Below are positions 33,170-42,920 of a stretch of DNA of 64,000 nt, piece by piece. Numbering within the stretch: position 1 is the stretch's first letter; the number at the start of each line of letters is the position of its first letter. The translations under genes were made by a program, and so were the position numbers. A model generated the notes under the pieces. The model ran no database searches and was not told the DNA's origin. It worked only from the letters and a program-made list of their open reading frames with translations. The stretch is from DAOTXN01 sp034435435 (GTDB lineage: Bacteria > Chloroflexota > Anaerolineae > S140-20). The stretch spans positions 1-64,000 of the forward strand of contig DAOTXN010000109.1 of assembly GCA_034435435.1 (NCBI GenBank), given 5' to 3'.

Positions 33170-36100
33170 TTATCTCCTTTCTTGCCAGGAGGTGGGGGGC
33201 GGCAGCACGAACCCATTTGCGCTCGCGCCGACCGACACCGCCAGCGGTCCATTCACGTTGTCCGTCTCGTCAGACTCGACAATCCACCCGGCTGGCAGAC
33301 CATACGAATCTACCTGTACGTACAACACGTGTTCCCCGTCCGCGACGAACCAGCCTGGCCAATTGCTATAGTGGTCGTCGGGGGCGTCAGGATCATCCGG
33401 CTGGTCGGTGTGAATCACGAGCGCGCCGCCTGCCGGAATATCGGTGTGGACCAACCAGGCCTTGCCATACGGCGCAATGTCGTTCCACACCACGTTCACG
33501 GTGGGAGTGGTGGTTGGGTCCACGTACAGATCTACCCAAAAGTCGCCGCTGATGGCCGCCGTGCCTGAATTGTGCAACGTGACGGAAATGCGCGTGGCCT
33601 GACCCACCGTCGGCGCGACTGGGCTTACCTGGATGCTTTGCACCACCAGGTTGATCTCTGGGGGCGGTGGGCTGTAGTTTTTCACCACGATTGGCATGTA
33701 CACCAGATAATCGCCTACGCGCGTGACCACACTGTCGCTCACGGGTCCTGTTTCGGCGCTGTCGATGAGCGCCAGGTTGGTTAACAGTGCGCCGTTGTCT
33801 ACCGTGATGGGCACGCGCACCGTGACAACCAGAGTGTGGTCAGCCGTCGGCGTGAGCGGGCCGATTAGCCACACGTTGTCCCCGACGTCGGGAGGCGGAG
33901 CGGCCGCCACAAACGTCACGTTGGAATCGTAGCTCTCGGTGATGCGCACACCCTGGGCGATGGCGTTGCCTTCGTTGCGATAAAGAATCGTATAGACCAG
34001 CTCTGCGCCTGCGTCCACCGTTCCGGCAGCCGTTTTGTGGATGAATAGGACCGGCTGGCTATGTACGGTGACAGTCACCGCTTCGGGCGTCGCGCCGGGC
34101 GCATTGTCGGCCTCTGCGCCGTAAGCGTCGTTCACAATCAACGTGCCGGAAACCAGCGGCGAGTCCACCTGGACGGCAAAAGTGACCACCGTATGTTGGT
34201 CTGCGCCAATCTGGGCCGGCGCCCACGTGACCACGCCGGCCACCAGCGATCCGCCCGCGCTGGCCGAGACAAAGGTCGTGCTCACCGGCACTCGGTCAGT
34301 GATGAGCAGGTTTTGCGTGGTCTGGCTGCCGCTGTTGGTGACGACCAGCGTGTATGCGATCTCGCCGCCTGCGTGCACCGGGTCGGGCGCGGCCGTCTTG
34401 ACGATGTCGAGTAGCGCCCCGCCGACGACGGTGGTCGCCGAGGCCTGGTTGTTGGCCGGATCGTCGCCGGCGCCTGAGGTGTGAATCGTGGCCGTGTTGA
34501 CCAGGCTGCTGCCCAGCGGCGTGGTGAGCCACGTCGTCACTGTGATCCACACCGCGCCGCCTTCGCCGGGGGCCAGGCTGCCCAAATCCCACACCAACGG
34601 GGCAAAGTTGGTTTGGGTGATGGGCCGGTCGTTGCTGAACCCAACGTAGGTAGCGCTGACCGGCAGCGTGTCGGTGAGGGTGACGTCGTAGGCCGTAGCC
34701 GCGCCGTCATTAGCATAAGTGAGGGTGTAGCGGATGGGAGCGCCCGGCAGCACGAATGCAGGGGCGTCTTTGTCCAACACCACGTCTGGCGCGATGATGG
34801 TGACGGCGACCGGGTCGGCGGCGGCGGTGTGAGTGGCTCCGCCAGAGGGGGCGTCTTCCCACAGCAGGTCGGCGCTGTTTTGCACCACACCCCCTATCGC
34901 CGTGACGGGCACGCGAGCGGTGATGACAACAGTAGCTTGCGCATGAGCAGGGATGGCAGCGAAATCGGCGGTCACGGTGTCGCTGGTCACGTTCAAGGAT
35001 GCCGCGCCGGTGGCCGTGGCGGTGAGAACTTGTAATGGTCCGGCGGGCGCCGGCGGCGGCATAGCGTCTGTCACGACGGCGTTGTACAACGTGGCCCCCA
35101 GGGGCGCGGCGGGCGCGGTCAAGGTGAACACGACGATGCCCCCCAGGGCAACCTCGGTGATGCTGGCGCTCTTGGCGATGGTCGCCGGGGGCACGTCCAC
35201 CGCTCCCGCCGAGTGAGGCACACCTACGCCGGAGAGATAATCGTAGTGGCGCTCGTAGGGCTGGTCGCCGAGCAAGCTGGTGTAATCCGATATCCAGGCG
35301 CTGTTGGCCAGACTGGCCCCGGCCCCCACACTGTCGGTGACTTGCACGGTGTAGGTGAGAATCATGCGCGTGTGCGGGCTGCCGGTGTTGCCGTCGCCGG
35401 CGGCCAGCTGATCAAAGACCCAACCGATGACGCCCCCTTGCCCGGTCGTGGGCGCGCCGGAGGTCGTTGGCGCGTAGGGAACGCCGACGACCGGCAAGAC
35501 GCGGGCCTGATAGGTGTGAAAGACCAGACCCCACGGCAGCGCATCGCTGATGATGACGTCGTAGGCCGGAGCCCGGCCGGTGTTATAGACGCTAAAGGTA
35601 TAGGTGAGCAGGTCGCCGCTCTCGACGGTCGGCCCGCCGGCCGCCAGGGCTTTGACCGGAGCCAGGTCTACCAGAAAGGGCTGGATGACCTCCTCGGCCC
35701 CGTCCGCCCGGTCCACGTTCTGGCTGGCTGGATGGACGCCGCTGACGTCTTCCGTGTTCCAGGCCAGAACCGAGCGGTTGCGGATGTTGGGGGCGCCGCG
35801 CAGGTCGGTGCTGCCGGTCCACACCGCCACGTCATTCACATCTACGCCGCTGACGGCGGCCCGGAAGCGCAAAATCGCCGCCAGGGGGCTGCTGCTGGCG
35901 CTGTTGTCCAGCGTGTTCCACCACCAGGTCAGGGTTTCCTGGCTGCTGCTGGTCCCTGTGATGGGGGCGGTGAGCAGCGCACCTCCGCTCACGTCGTACC
36001 ATCCCGTGTAGCGCACGCCGCGCGGGAGCGTGTCCAGGTGGCGCGGCCAGTAGAGAATGGAGTGGGCCGGCACCGTCGTGACCAGGCTGTAGGTGATCAC

Positions 36101-38215
36101 AGTGCCCACCGGCATCTGGCCGGTGGGAGCGGCCTGTTTGACCGCCTGCAGGGCCAGGCTCATTTCGTGGTCGTAGCGGCCGAGATAGTGATAACCCTGG
36201 GCGTTGTCATAGCCCACCTCGACCGTGTTGGTGTACAAGGCGCCAACGACCAGCGTGGAAGGGGAGGTGGCCGTGACGACGTAGACCGTGGCGCTGGCCG
36301 ACGGTCCCGGCAGATACCAGGCAGGCGTCAGGACCGGCGTCGGCCCCCAGGTGATGACCGTCCGCCCGCCGAGGGTGGTCGTAAAGCCGGCCGGTTGGGA
36401 AGCCACGTAGGTCCAGCCTTGCGGCAAGGTGTCGCTGACGACGATGTTGTAGGCGTGGTCGGCGTAGGTATTGGTCGAGTTGCGCACTGTCAGTTGGAAA
36501 CGGACCGGCGTGTCGGCCCCGGTCAGGCCCCCGGTCTTGGTGGGGTTGATCTCGGGGCGCACCATGCGCACCGCCACGTCGGTGCTCCAACCGCTGTCGT
36601 CGGTGCTCCCGGCCTCGTTCAACCAGCGCAATCGGGCGCGGTTGTTGAGCTGTTCGCTCACCGGCACGGCGACGCCGCTGTTATCGCCCAGGAAAAAGTA
36701 TTGCTCGGCTTGGGCGGTAAAGACGATGGTGTGTTGCAAGTCGCTGGTCAGCGTCAGGGGAGCGTTGACGTACCATTGCAGGACGGTGTCGTCCTGGCCG
36801 CTCTCGTTCACGGTCAGCGCGACGACCTCGGCAGGTTGGGCCACGACCCCCATAAAGCGCAGGCCGTCGTCGAGCTCGTCTTGCACGTAGGTGGGGGTGT
36901 AGACGGTGGTGCCCCAAGGCAAGGTGTAAGCCAGGGTGTACGTGACGACTTCACCCACGACGACCTGGCCTGTCGGCGGCGGTTCCTGAAAGGTTTTTAG
37001 CAGTGTAATGTTGGGGCTGGCGAAGCGGACGTTCCCGGCCAACAGGGTGCGGGCGGCGCTGGCGGGCGGCAGGTGGTAAAAGTTGGCCTCGGTGTTGCGG
37101 TCGTCGCTGTGCCCCGGCGAGACGCCGCTAACGACCCTGGCCCGATAGGTGACGGCAAAGACCTCGCCCACGGCCAGCACGTCCAGCGCATCCACGTTGC
37201 CTCCCCGCGCCGTCGCCAGCCATTCCAGTTGTGTGTCGCCGCTTTGCGAGGTGGGCGCGGGGCCGGAGAGCGTGCTCTCATAGTCTATCCAGGCGGGCAG
37301 GTTATCGCGCACGCGCACGTTGTAGGCCGGGCTGACAAAGCTGGCCGCGGTGTTGGTGACCCGCACGGACACGGTGAGGATTTCGCCGGCGCGCAGGTCC
37401 AAGAGGCTGAAATCGGATGCGCCGCTCGCGGCCGATTCGCCGCCGGAGGTGACGACGCTGCGCTTGACTTGCACGTTGGGGGTCGCAATCGTGACGGCTA
37501 CTGTATCGGCGGCGCTGCCGCCGCTCCAACTGAGCGTGGCGGCGTTGATACCGACTTCGCCGCGCACGTTGTTCGAGGTGCTGTTGTACACGTAGGCCTG
37601 GTAGGTCATGCGGTAGATGTAGGGCTGGCCGGAGGTGTTGACGATGTTGGGCAGTTGCCAGCACAAGTAATAGTTGCCGCTGCCGCAAGGGACGACATCG
37701 CCGGGGGCAATGGGCGGCGTGCCCGGCGTGACGGGGGTGGGGCCGGTATAGTTGCCGTTGACGCCGTTCTGGCGGATGTCCGGCTCGCTGCTAGGGACAT
37801 TGTTCGGCAGGTTGTCGTCCATGCGCACGCTGGTCAGCGTCGAGGGGGAAGGGATGGTAAAGACGAGTGTGTAGGTAAAGACCTGGCTCAACGTGGCCGT
37901 CACCACCGACGCGCTCTTGGCGAGAGTCGGAGAAGCGGCTTGCCAGTGGGGGGCGGACCATGTCGAGGCGGTGTGGAGGGCAATCGGCGGCAGAGAGAGG
38001 ACCGGCTGTGGCTGGTCCGGTGCAAACCAGTCGGGTAGCAGCGCGGGCCAGACGGCGCGGGGCGCAGACACCCCATCAGCTGCTGGGGCGGGACGGGGTG
38101 CAGCGGCTACGGTGGGGGGAAAGGCCCAGACGGGTGGCGTCAATACTGCAAGGATCAATGCCCACGTCATCCAGAAACGGTGGAAAGAATTCCGAATGAG
38201 CAGGTCGTCTGGCAT
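33170..38215 (-). CDS. Giant DUF11/CARDB surface protein
   Basis: A 1,681-aa secreted protein. The N-terminal hydrophobic segment (WMTWALILAVLTPPVWA, about 14-31) is a signal peptide. At least eight DUF11-type beta-sandwich repeats follow, recognisable by the recurring words VTYTLAYTLP, VVVSDTLPQGWTYV, ITDRVPVSTTFVSA and VTVRVPIT. Near residue 1500 comes YMPIVVKNY followed by PPPP and a CARDB domain (INLVVQSIQVSPVAPTVGQ to the C terminus). Such repeats form long stalks. There is no C-terminal anchor, so it may be anchored by neighbours or secreted. RBS GGAGGTG precedes ATG 38215. Confidence 0.85.
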   Translation of the reverse strand: MPDDLLIRNSFHRFWMTWALILAVLTPPVWAFPPTVAAAPRPAPAADGVSAPRAVWPALLPDWFAPDQPQPVLSLPPIALHTASTWSAPHWQAASPTLAKSASVVTATLSQVFTYTLVFTIPSPSTLTSVRMDDNLPNNVPSSEPDIRQNGVNGNYTGPTPVTPGTPPIAPGDVVPCGSGNYYLCWQLPNIVNTSGQPYIYRMTYQAYVYNSTSNNVRGEVGINAATLSWSGGSAADTVAVTIATPNVQVKRSVVTSGGESAASGASDFSLLDLRAGEILTVSVRVTNTAASFVSPAYNVRVRDNLPAWIDYESTLSGPAPTSQSGDTQLEWLATARGGNVDALDVLAVGEVFAVTYRARVVSGVSPGHSDDRNTEANFYHLPPASAARTLLAGNVRFASPNITLLKTFQEPPPTGQVVVGEVVTYTLAYTLPWGTTVYTPTYVQDELDDGLRFMGVVAQPAEVVALTVNESGQDDTVLQWYVNAPLTLTSDLQHTIVFTAQAEQYFFLGDNSGVAVPVSEQLNNRARLRWLNEAGSTDDSGWSTDVAVRMVRPEINPTKTGGLTGADTPVRFQLTVRNSTNTYADHAYNIVVSDTLPQGWTYVASQPAGFTTTLGGRTVITWGPTPVLTPAWYLPGPSASATVYVVTATSPSTLVVGALYTNTVEVGYDNAQGYHYLGRYDHEMSLALQAVKQAAPTGQMPVGTVITYSLVTTVPAHSILYWPRHLDTLPRGVRYTGWYDVSGGALLTAPITGTSSSQETLTWWWNTLDNSASSSPLAAILRFRAAVSGVDVNDVAVWTGSTDLRGAPNIRNRSVLAWNTEDVSGVHPASQNVDRADGAEEVIQPFLVDLAPVKALAAGGPTVESGDLLTYTFSVYNTGRAPAYDVIISDALPWGLVFHTYQARVLPVVGVPYAPTTSGAPTTGQGGVIGWVFDQLAAGDGNTGSPHTRMILTYTVQVTDSVGAGASLANSAWISDYTSLLGDQPYERHYDYLSGVGVPHSAGAVDVPPATIAKSASITEVALGGIVVFTLTAPAAPLGATLYNAVVTDAMPPPAPAGPLQVLTATATGAASLNVTSDTVTADFAAIPAHAQATVVITARVPVTAIGGVVQNSADLLWEDAPSGGATHTAAADPVAVTIIAPDVVLDKDAPAFVLPGAPIRYTLTYANDGAATAYDVTLTDTLPVSATYVGFSNDRPITQTNFAPLVWDLGSLAPGEGGAVWITVTTWLTTPLGSSLVNTATIHTSGAGDDPANNQASATTVVGGALLDIVKTAAPDPVHAGGEIAYTLVVTNSGSQTTQNLLITDRVPVSTTFVSASAGGSLVAGVVTWAPAQIGADQHTVVTFAVQVDSPLVSGTLIVNDAYGAEADNAPGATPEAVTVTVHSQPVLFIHKTAAGTVDAGAELVYTILYRNEGNAIAQGVRITESYDSNVTFVAAAPPPDVGDNVWLIGPLTPTADHTLVVTVRVPITVDNGALLTNLALIDSAETGPVSDSVVTRVGDYLVYMPIVVKNYSPPPPEINLVVQSIQVSPVAPTVGQATRISVTLHNSGTAAISGDFWVDLYVDPTTTPTVNVVWNDIAPYGKAWLVHTDIPAGGALVIHTDQPDDPDAPDDHYSNWPGWFVADGEHVLYVQVDSYGLPAGWIVESDETDNVNGPLAVSVGASANGFVLPPPTSWQERR

Positions 38216-38317
38216 GAGACACCTCCGGTTGATGGTTCGGCGACGAAATCTTCTCCCTCCAATTCCGTCGCACGGTTATCAGGTCCCCGCAGTTTTTGGA
38301 GCACGGAATGTGCCGCT

Positions 38318-39637
38318 TTAATCAGAGGTGAGGCTTTGTAGCAAAGTCTCGGCCTGCTGACGCCAGTAGGGAGCCGGATTGAGCGATAGCACCCGCTCCA
38401 GCGCGGCCCGGGCATGATCAGTATCGTCCAGTTGAATATAAACTTGAGCCAACGCAAAGTAGGCTTCGGGCGAATTGGGCGCAAGCGTGATGGCTTGTTG
38501 TAATGCTTCTAGCGCCGCGTCATAGTCGGCTTGCAGCAAATAGATGTTCCCCAGCCCGATGTAGGGCGGCGCCAGTTGGTCGTCCAACGCCAGCGCGGCC
38601 TTGAACTCGGCTTTGCCCTGCTCTAATTGTTCTTTTTGTACATAGGCCGCGCCCAGTAAATAATGGGTTTCAGCATCGTCCGACTCGATGTGTAGCGCCT
38701 GTTGGAATTGCTGGATGGCCGCGTCTAGGTCGCCGGCTTTGTAGTAAACGACGCCCAGGTTGGTCAGCGCCGAGGCGCTGTCAGGCTCGAGGTTGAGGAC
38801 GGTCTCGTATTGCTCTTTGGCCTGAACCAGTTGATCGGCCTGATTGTAGGCGTTGCCCAGCACAAAATGGGCCTGGGCCAGGTCAGGAGCCAGGGCGACG
38901 ACGGCCTGCAGGAGGCGCGTCGCGGTGCTCAGGTCGCCGGCGTCTAGCGCGGTCTGTCCGCGCTCCAATCCTTGTTGGATCAGATCGTCGATTTCGACGG
39001 ACCATTCGGTCGCCAGCTCGGGATTCTGGCCGACGGCGTGGCCGTAGGCGGTCAGGGCAGAGCCGAGGTCGCCGGCTTGCAGTTGGGCCTGGCCCAGCGC
39101 CAGATAGATGTCGCCTTGCCCGGACACCAGCGGCGCAACGCTGTCGAGCAGATGAGAGGCGGTGGGCAGGTCGCCGGCTTGCAGGGCCTTTTGCCCTGCC
39201 TGCAAGATGCTGGCGGTGATTCTTTCCATCTCGGCCCGATGGTCGCTGAGATATGCGGGCGAGATCTGGATGCCCTGCGCAAAAATCTGGACCGCTTTTT
39301 CGAGCTGCCCGGTTTGCACGTAGGCCTCACCTAGCGCAAAGTAGGCCTGGGCCTGGTCTGGGGCCAGGGCCTGGTAGGCCTCCAATGGCTTCACGGCTTC
39401 GGGCCAGCGATCAAGCTGGCCCAGCGCCGCGCCGAGCAGTTGATTGGCCTCGGCCAGTCCGGGTTCGCGTTTGAGCGCTTCCTCCAGCGCCGCGACTGCT
39501 TTGAGCGGGTCGCCGCTTTCCAGATTTTTGCGCCCGTCCTCAAGATACGCGGCGGCGCTTTTTTCTCTGGAACAGGCAGATACGAGCAAAACGACGAGTA
39601 TGAAAAGGGTCAGCCAGCGCGTGCAGCGGTCGGTCAT
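38318..39637 (-). CDS. TPR-repeat lipoprotein
   Basis: A 439-aa lipoprotein from ATG 39637. The signal peptide RWLTLFILVVLLVSAC ends in a lipobox (LVSAC) with the lipidated cysteine near residue 22. The mature protein is a run of about ten TPR repeats (A-x-Y-x-x-L-G/G-x-A-Y-x-x patterns such as AQAHFVLGNAYNQADQLVQAKEQYETVLNLEP). TPR lipoproteins commonly act as assembly scaffolds (PilF/TadD-like). Its place among Flp/TadE genes makes a TadD-like role plausible but unproven. An upstream in-frame start at 39688 overlaps the promoter. Confidence 0.88.
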   Translation of the reverse strand: MTDRCTRWLTLFILVVLLVSACSREKSAAAYLEDGRKNLESGDPLKAVAALEEALKREPGLAEANQLLGAALGQLDRWPEAVKPLEAYQALAPDQAQAYFALGEAYVQTGQLEKAVQIFAQGIQISPAYLSDHRAEMERITASILQAGQKALQAGDLPTASHLLDSVAPLVSGQGDIYLALGQAQLQAGDLGSALTAYGHAVGQNPELATEWSVEIDDLIQQGLERGQTALDAGDLSTATRLLQAVVALAPDLAQAHFVLGNAYNQADQLVQAKEQYETVLNLEPDSASALTNLGVVYYKAGDLDAAIQQFQQALHIESDDAETHYLLGAAYVQKEQLEQGKAEFKAALALDDQLAPPYIGLGNIYLLQADYDAALEALQQAITLAPNSPEAYFALAQVYIQLDDTDHARAALERVLSLNPAPYWRQQAETLLQSLTSD

Positions 39638-39686
39638 AGACGATGCTCCATTATACAGGGTGATTATCGGAGAGATCTTTGAAAAC

Positions 39687-39714
39687 ATTATACTCTAATC
39701 CAGAGTGAGGGCAA
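39687..39714 (-). promoter_or_regulatory. promoter of the TPR lipoprotein gene
   Basis: On the minus strand TTGCCC (39714-39709) and a perfect TATAAT (39692-39687) are separated by 16 bp. A second TATAAT word at 39655-39650 lacks a good -35. Confidence 0.5.
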
Positions 39715-39730
39715 GCAGGAGCGGCATTGC

Positions 39731-39765
39731 AAGGCGCCCGGCGCTTTTGCGGCGCCGGGCGCCTT
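39731..39765 (-). terminator. strong GC-rich hairpin after the vWA gene
   Basis: A perfect 14-bp stem (AAGGCGCCCGGCGC with GCGCCGGGCGCCTT) around a 7-nt loop, 30 bp after the vWA gene stop on the minus strand. There is no T-run, but the stem is very stable, so it may attenuate or end the TadE/vWA transcript. Confidence 0.6.
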
Positions 39766-39794
39766 TATGAGTGGGTGGAGTCGCCAGAGGCGGG

Positions 39795-42011
39795 TTAATC
39801 GGTCAGGCGCAAAAAGATGCGTTCGTACAGACTGTCAAAAATGCTATCCAGCTCGTCGGCGCTGGGGGCAAAGTAGTACCAGCCGCCGGTCAGGTCGGCC
39901 ACATAAGCCAGCAGCTCGTTGTCGGCCTGCCCGCCCAGGCCGATGGTGTAGATCACGATGTTGCTGTCGAGGGCCTGTTTGGCGAACCAGATCACGCACT
40001 CGCGGGCGCGGTCGATGCTCGTGATGCCGATGTCGGGCCACACGTTGTCGGCGTAGCACGTGCCATGCCCGCTGGGGAGGGTGGGGTAGGCGTTGGCCTG
40101 CCCGTCGGTCATCAGGACGATGATGTGCGCGGCGTTGGGCCGGCCATAGTGCATCAGTCCGGGGTCGCGATAGGGCATGCCGCTGCCGGTATCGGCCGGC
40201 TCTGAGCCGGGAATGTGCACACGTATGCCGTCCCACAGGCCCTCGGCGATGTTGGTGCCGCCGCCAGCCTGGGTGGATTCGATGCTCGCCACCACGTTGG
40301 TAAATACAGTGAGACCGTCGCACTCGGGCGTATCTTGCTTGAGGCAATACAACTCCTCGATGATTTTGGCGTCGCGAGTGCCAAACACGTCGGTGCTGTA
40401 CCACACGTAGCCGATCTGGTCCAGCTTGGGGTTCAGCTTGCGCACAAAGTTCTTGGCGGCCTCTTTGGCGGCGCGGATGGGTTGATAGTCGTCGTACAGG
40501 TCATCGCGCTCGCCGTTGTACGGGTCAAAGGGATTAAAACGCGGGTCTTCGACCATCATGCAGGCCCAGTCGGTGCGCCCGTGGGTCTCGGTTGGCCCAA
40601 CGTCGCTGGCGCCGGTAGCGTCCCAGTCCAGCGGCCTGCCGCTGCGGTCCAACTCAGTGCCGGTATCGTTGGTGATGACGATTTTGTCCAGCCGAAAGCC
40701 CTGCCCGGCCGCCCACACGTCAAGCTCGTAGACCGTGCCGGCGGTGAGGGAATAGGAGCTGGGTGCCCGAGACCAGGACCAGCCCTCGCTGTTGGTGCTA
40801 CAGTTACCGCCGGGAGGACTGGCATTATCGCTCACGGTGCCAGAGGCGCCGTCGTTGTACGGCCCCCAATAGCAGGTGCGCACGGTCTGGCCTGGGGCGC
40901 CGCCCAACCCGATGTACACCTGACGGCGACTCTCGCGCCCGTCGGCCCATTGACTGCCAGACGAGCTTGAGCCGCCCTGGGCGCGGATCCACACGTAATA
41001 GTTGCCGCTGACAGGCACGCTGAAATCGTATTCCAGGCGCGGCGTGGTCCAATAGTTGTCGGGGTCGGTGCCGTTGGGATTGACGATGTCGCCGATCGTT
41101 TCGTAATATTTGGCCGTGGAGCTGTGGGGCCCGACCAGCATAAAGGCGCCTCGGGTGTCCGGGCCGCTGGCGCTCTCGTTGGGGTCGCGCTGCATGGCCC
41201 ACCAGGTCTTGGGAAACTCGGTCCAGTCGCGGTGATAGTCGGCGGCCAGGTCGTAGCGCGAATAGTGCTCGGCTTCGATCGAGATGTATTGCTTTCCGCT
41301 GTACACGAGCGGCTCGGAAGTTGAACAGTGGATCGGTGTGGTATCGGTGGGCGGATCGGTGGCAATAAAAGGCAAGGGATAGACCGTGCCGGTGGGGTAC
41401 GCGCCGCTGACCACAAAGCAACCGTAGCAGCGCGTGTCCTCTTGCATCGAGCCGGACTTGTCGTACACGATGACGATGTCCAGGTCTTCGATGTTTTCGG
41501 CGGTGGCGCTGGCCGACACCGGGGTCTGTAAAAAGCCGACTACGCGCATAAAGGTCAGCGGTACTTGTTTGACAGCTCTGACGCGAATGCGATTGGCGGA
41601 GTTGAGGCCGGCGTCCTGGAAGCTGAGGGTGTCGATGATGATGGTCGTCTTGGCCTCCGTGCCATCGCATCCATTTTGACCCAATGTTTCTGCCAGGTCC
41701 GGGCCCCAGCTTTCGATGCAGGTTTCCTCTGTGTCGGGCACGCTAAAGCCGTTGGAGGCCAGGTATTCTAGCGCCCGGCGGTGCGCGGCTTCTTCGGCCG
41801 GGAGTTCTTGGGCGCCGGCCAGCGCCGCCGCGTCCATGGCCCGCGCCAGGCGCACGCGTTCCACGTAGACCAGACCCAGGTCTACCGCCAACCCGATGAT
41901 GGCCATCAAGGCGATGATGGCCCCGGCCACGATGATGAGACTCTGGCCGCTTTCCTCGCGGTAAATTTTTGCTGTGTGTATTTTGACCGTTATCTGATGC
42001 ATCCCATCCAT
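39795..42011 (-). CDS. TadG-like von Willebrand A protein with inserted domain
   Basis: A 738-aa protein from ATG 42011 (AGGAGG 7 nt upstream; longer starts are unlikely). The N terminus carries a TadE/TadG-type membrane helix (SGQSLIIVAGAIIALMAIIG, about 18-40) followed by the RLARAMDAAALAGAQELP motif. A vWA domain begins with the MIDAS sequence YDKSGSM (about 180), but about 280 residues resembling a carbohydrate-binding beta-sandwich (YYVWIRAQGGSSSSG, YELDVWAAGQGFRLDKI) separate it from the rest (GGGTNIAEGL and IIVLMTDGQAN). TadG-like proteins are minor components of tight-adherence systems. It ends shortly after TIGLGGQADNELLAYVADLTGGWYYFA. Confidence 0.85.
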   Translation of the reverse strand: MDGMHQITVKIHTAKIYREESGQSLIIVAGAIIALMAIIGLAVDLGLVYVERVRLARAMDAAALAGAQELPAEEAAHRRALEYLASNGFSVPDTEETCIESWGPDLAETLGQNGCDGTEAKTTIIIDTLSFQDAGLNSANRIRVRAVKQVPLTFMRVVGFLQTPVSASATAENIEDLDIVIVYDKSGSMQEDTRCYGCFVVSGAYPTGTVYPLPFIATDPPTDTTPIHCSTSEPLVYSGKQYISIEAEHYSRYDLAADYHRDWTEFPKTWWAMQRDPNESASGPDTRGAFMLVGPHSSTAKYYETIGDIVNPNGTDPDNYWTTPRLEYDFSVPVSGNYYVWIRAQGGSSSSGSQWADGRESRRQVYIGLGGAPGQTVRTCYWGPYNDGASGTVSDNASPPGGNCSTNSEGWSWSRAPSSYSLTAGTVYELDVWAAGQGFRLDKIVITNDTGTELDRSGRPLDWDATGASDVGPTETHGRTDWACMMVEDPRFNPFDPYNGERDDLYDDYQPIRAAKEAAKNFVRKLNPKLDQIGYVWYSTDVFGTRDAKIIEELYCLKQDTPECDGLTVFTNVVASIESTQAGGGTNIAEGLWDGIRVHIPGSEPADTGSGMPYRDPGLMHYGRPNAAHIIVLMTDGQANAYPTLPSGHGTCYADNVWPDIGITSIDRARECVIWFAKQALDSNIVIYTIGLGGQADNELLAYVADLTGGWYYFAPSADELDSIFDSLYERIFLRLTD

Positions 42012-42040
42012 CACCACACCTCCTACCCGGCCACGCTCTA

Positions 42041-42754
42041 TTATTGAACGCGTGAGTCTAGCGTGACGCGCATCTCGCTGCGGATGTGCAACTGAAATTC
42101 CTCTGGCAGCACTGCCGTAAAGATCGGAAGCTTGAGCAGTTGTTCGTGCCGAAACCATGTTTCTACGATGACAAAGTTGTCTTCGCTGGGGATGTCTATG
42201 GTTTTATCGTCGAGAAAGAATTTTTGATTAAAGGCCTGGTTATCGGCCTGGGCCTGGATGGCCCGATCGGTCGCAAAGTCGGTCAGATCACTGATGAGGT
42301 CGTCGAAATTAGCATAGCCCATGGGGAGAGTGCCCGAAATCCAGGGGGTGTTGACGGTATATCCTTCGTCTACGATGCTGTCCATGAGGACGTCGTCAAC
42401 TTGATCGGGCACCTGGATAAACGTGACGGCAATAGTGGTGTTGGCGGGAAATCCGGCTTTGCCCACGGTGCGCATAATGGTCACATAGTCGGCAGACGTG
42501 CAGTGCTGGCCTTCACAGCCGCCGGCGGCGATGGTCCGCTTAAAGATTTCCTGGATGTCGCTTTCCTCGTCGAACCAGCGTCCACGGGCGGCAAAGCGTA
42601 CTCCTTCACGGTTGGCGTTGACCAAGACCAGATAGTTGCGCAGCGTCGCGCCGATTTCGATCAAGCCCACAAACATGAGCAGCAACAAGGGCAGCGTCAG
42701 CGCCAACTCGACCAGGCTCTGGCCTCGTGTGCGTTTCTTTAGCCACTTTTTCAT
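42041..42754 (-). CDS. TadE-family pseudopilin
   Basis: A 237-aa protein with the diagnostic TadE N terminus: a short basic leader (MKKWLKKRTR), then GQSLVELALTLPLLLLMFVGLIEIG and the NANREGVRFAARG motif after the helix. Tad prepilins are processed by a TadV/FppA-like peptidase before the hydrophobic helix. The C-terminal about 170 residues are a periplasm-facing domain without clear homology. It lies 29 bp upstream of the vWA gene, so the two are co-transcribed. Confidence 0.88.
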   Translation of the reverse strand: MKKWLKKRTRGQSLVELALTLPLLLLMFVGLIEIGATLRNYLVLVNANREGVRFAARGRWFDEESDIQEIFKRTIAAGGCEGQHCTSADYVTIMRTVGKAGFPANTTIAVTFIQVPDQVDDVLMDSIVDEGYTVNTPWISGTLPMGYANFDDLISDLTDFATDRAIQAQADNQAFNQKFFLDDKTIDIPSEDNFVIVETWFRHEQLLKLPIFTAVLPEEFQLHIRSEMRVTLDSRVQ

Positions 42755-42797
42755 CGTCTCTCTCCTGACCCGGCTCGACCGGAATCAAAAGGCTAAT

Positions 42798-42877
42798 CAC
42801 AGATTCACCTGCACTGCATCCGCAGCGCAAGTGGCACAGATTTCACTGACTCTACTTTTCAATCCGTGTAATCTGTG
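42798..42877. repeat. CACAGATT-type inverted repeat
   Basis: CACAGATT (42798-42805) is inverted as AATCTGTG (42870-42877), and a direct copy (CACAGATTTCACTGA) lies between them. It fills the gap between the membrane-anchored protein gene and the TadE gene; this kind of word is a common dispersed intergenic repeat. Confidence 0.45.
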
Positions 42878-42920
42878 GTCGTTTTTCTGCTCAAAAAGCA
42901 AGCGTTTGACCGTCAAGGTA

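Noticed and set aside
35213..37000. 595-aa plus-strand open frame
   Set aside because: Antisense to the DUF11 repeats; composition (GDDDV, RRHRHV) is a shadow of repeated beta-sandwich codons.
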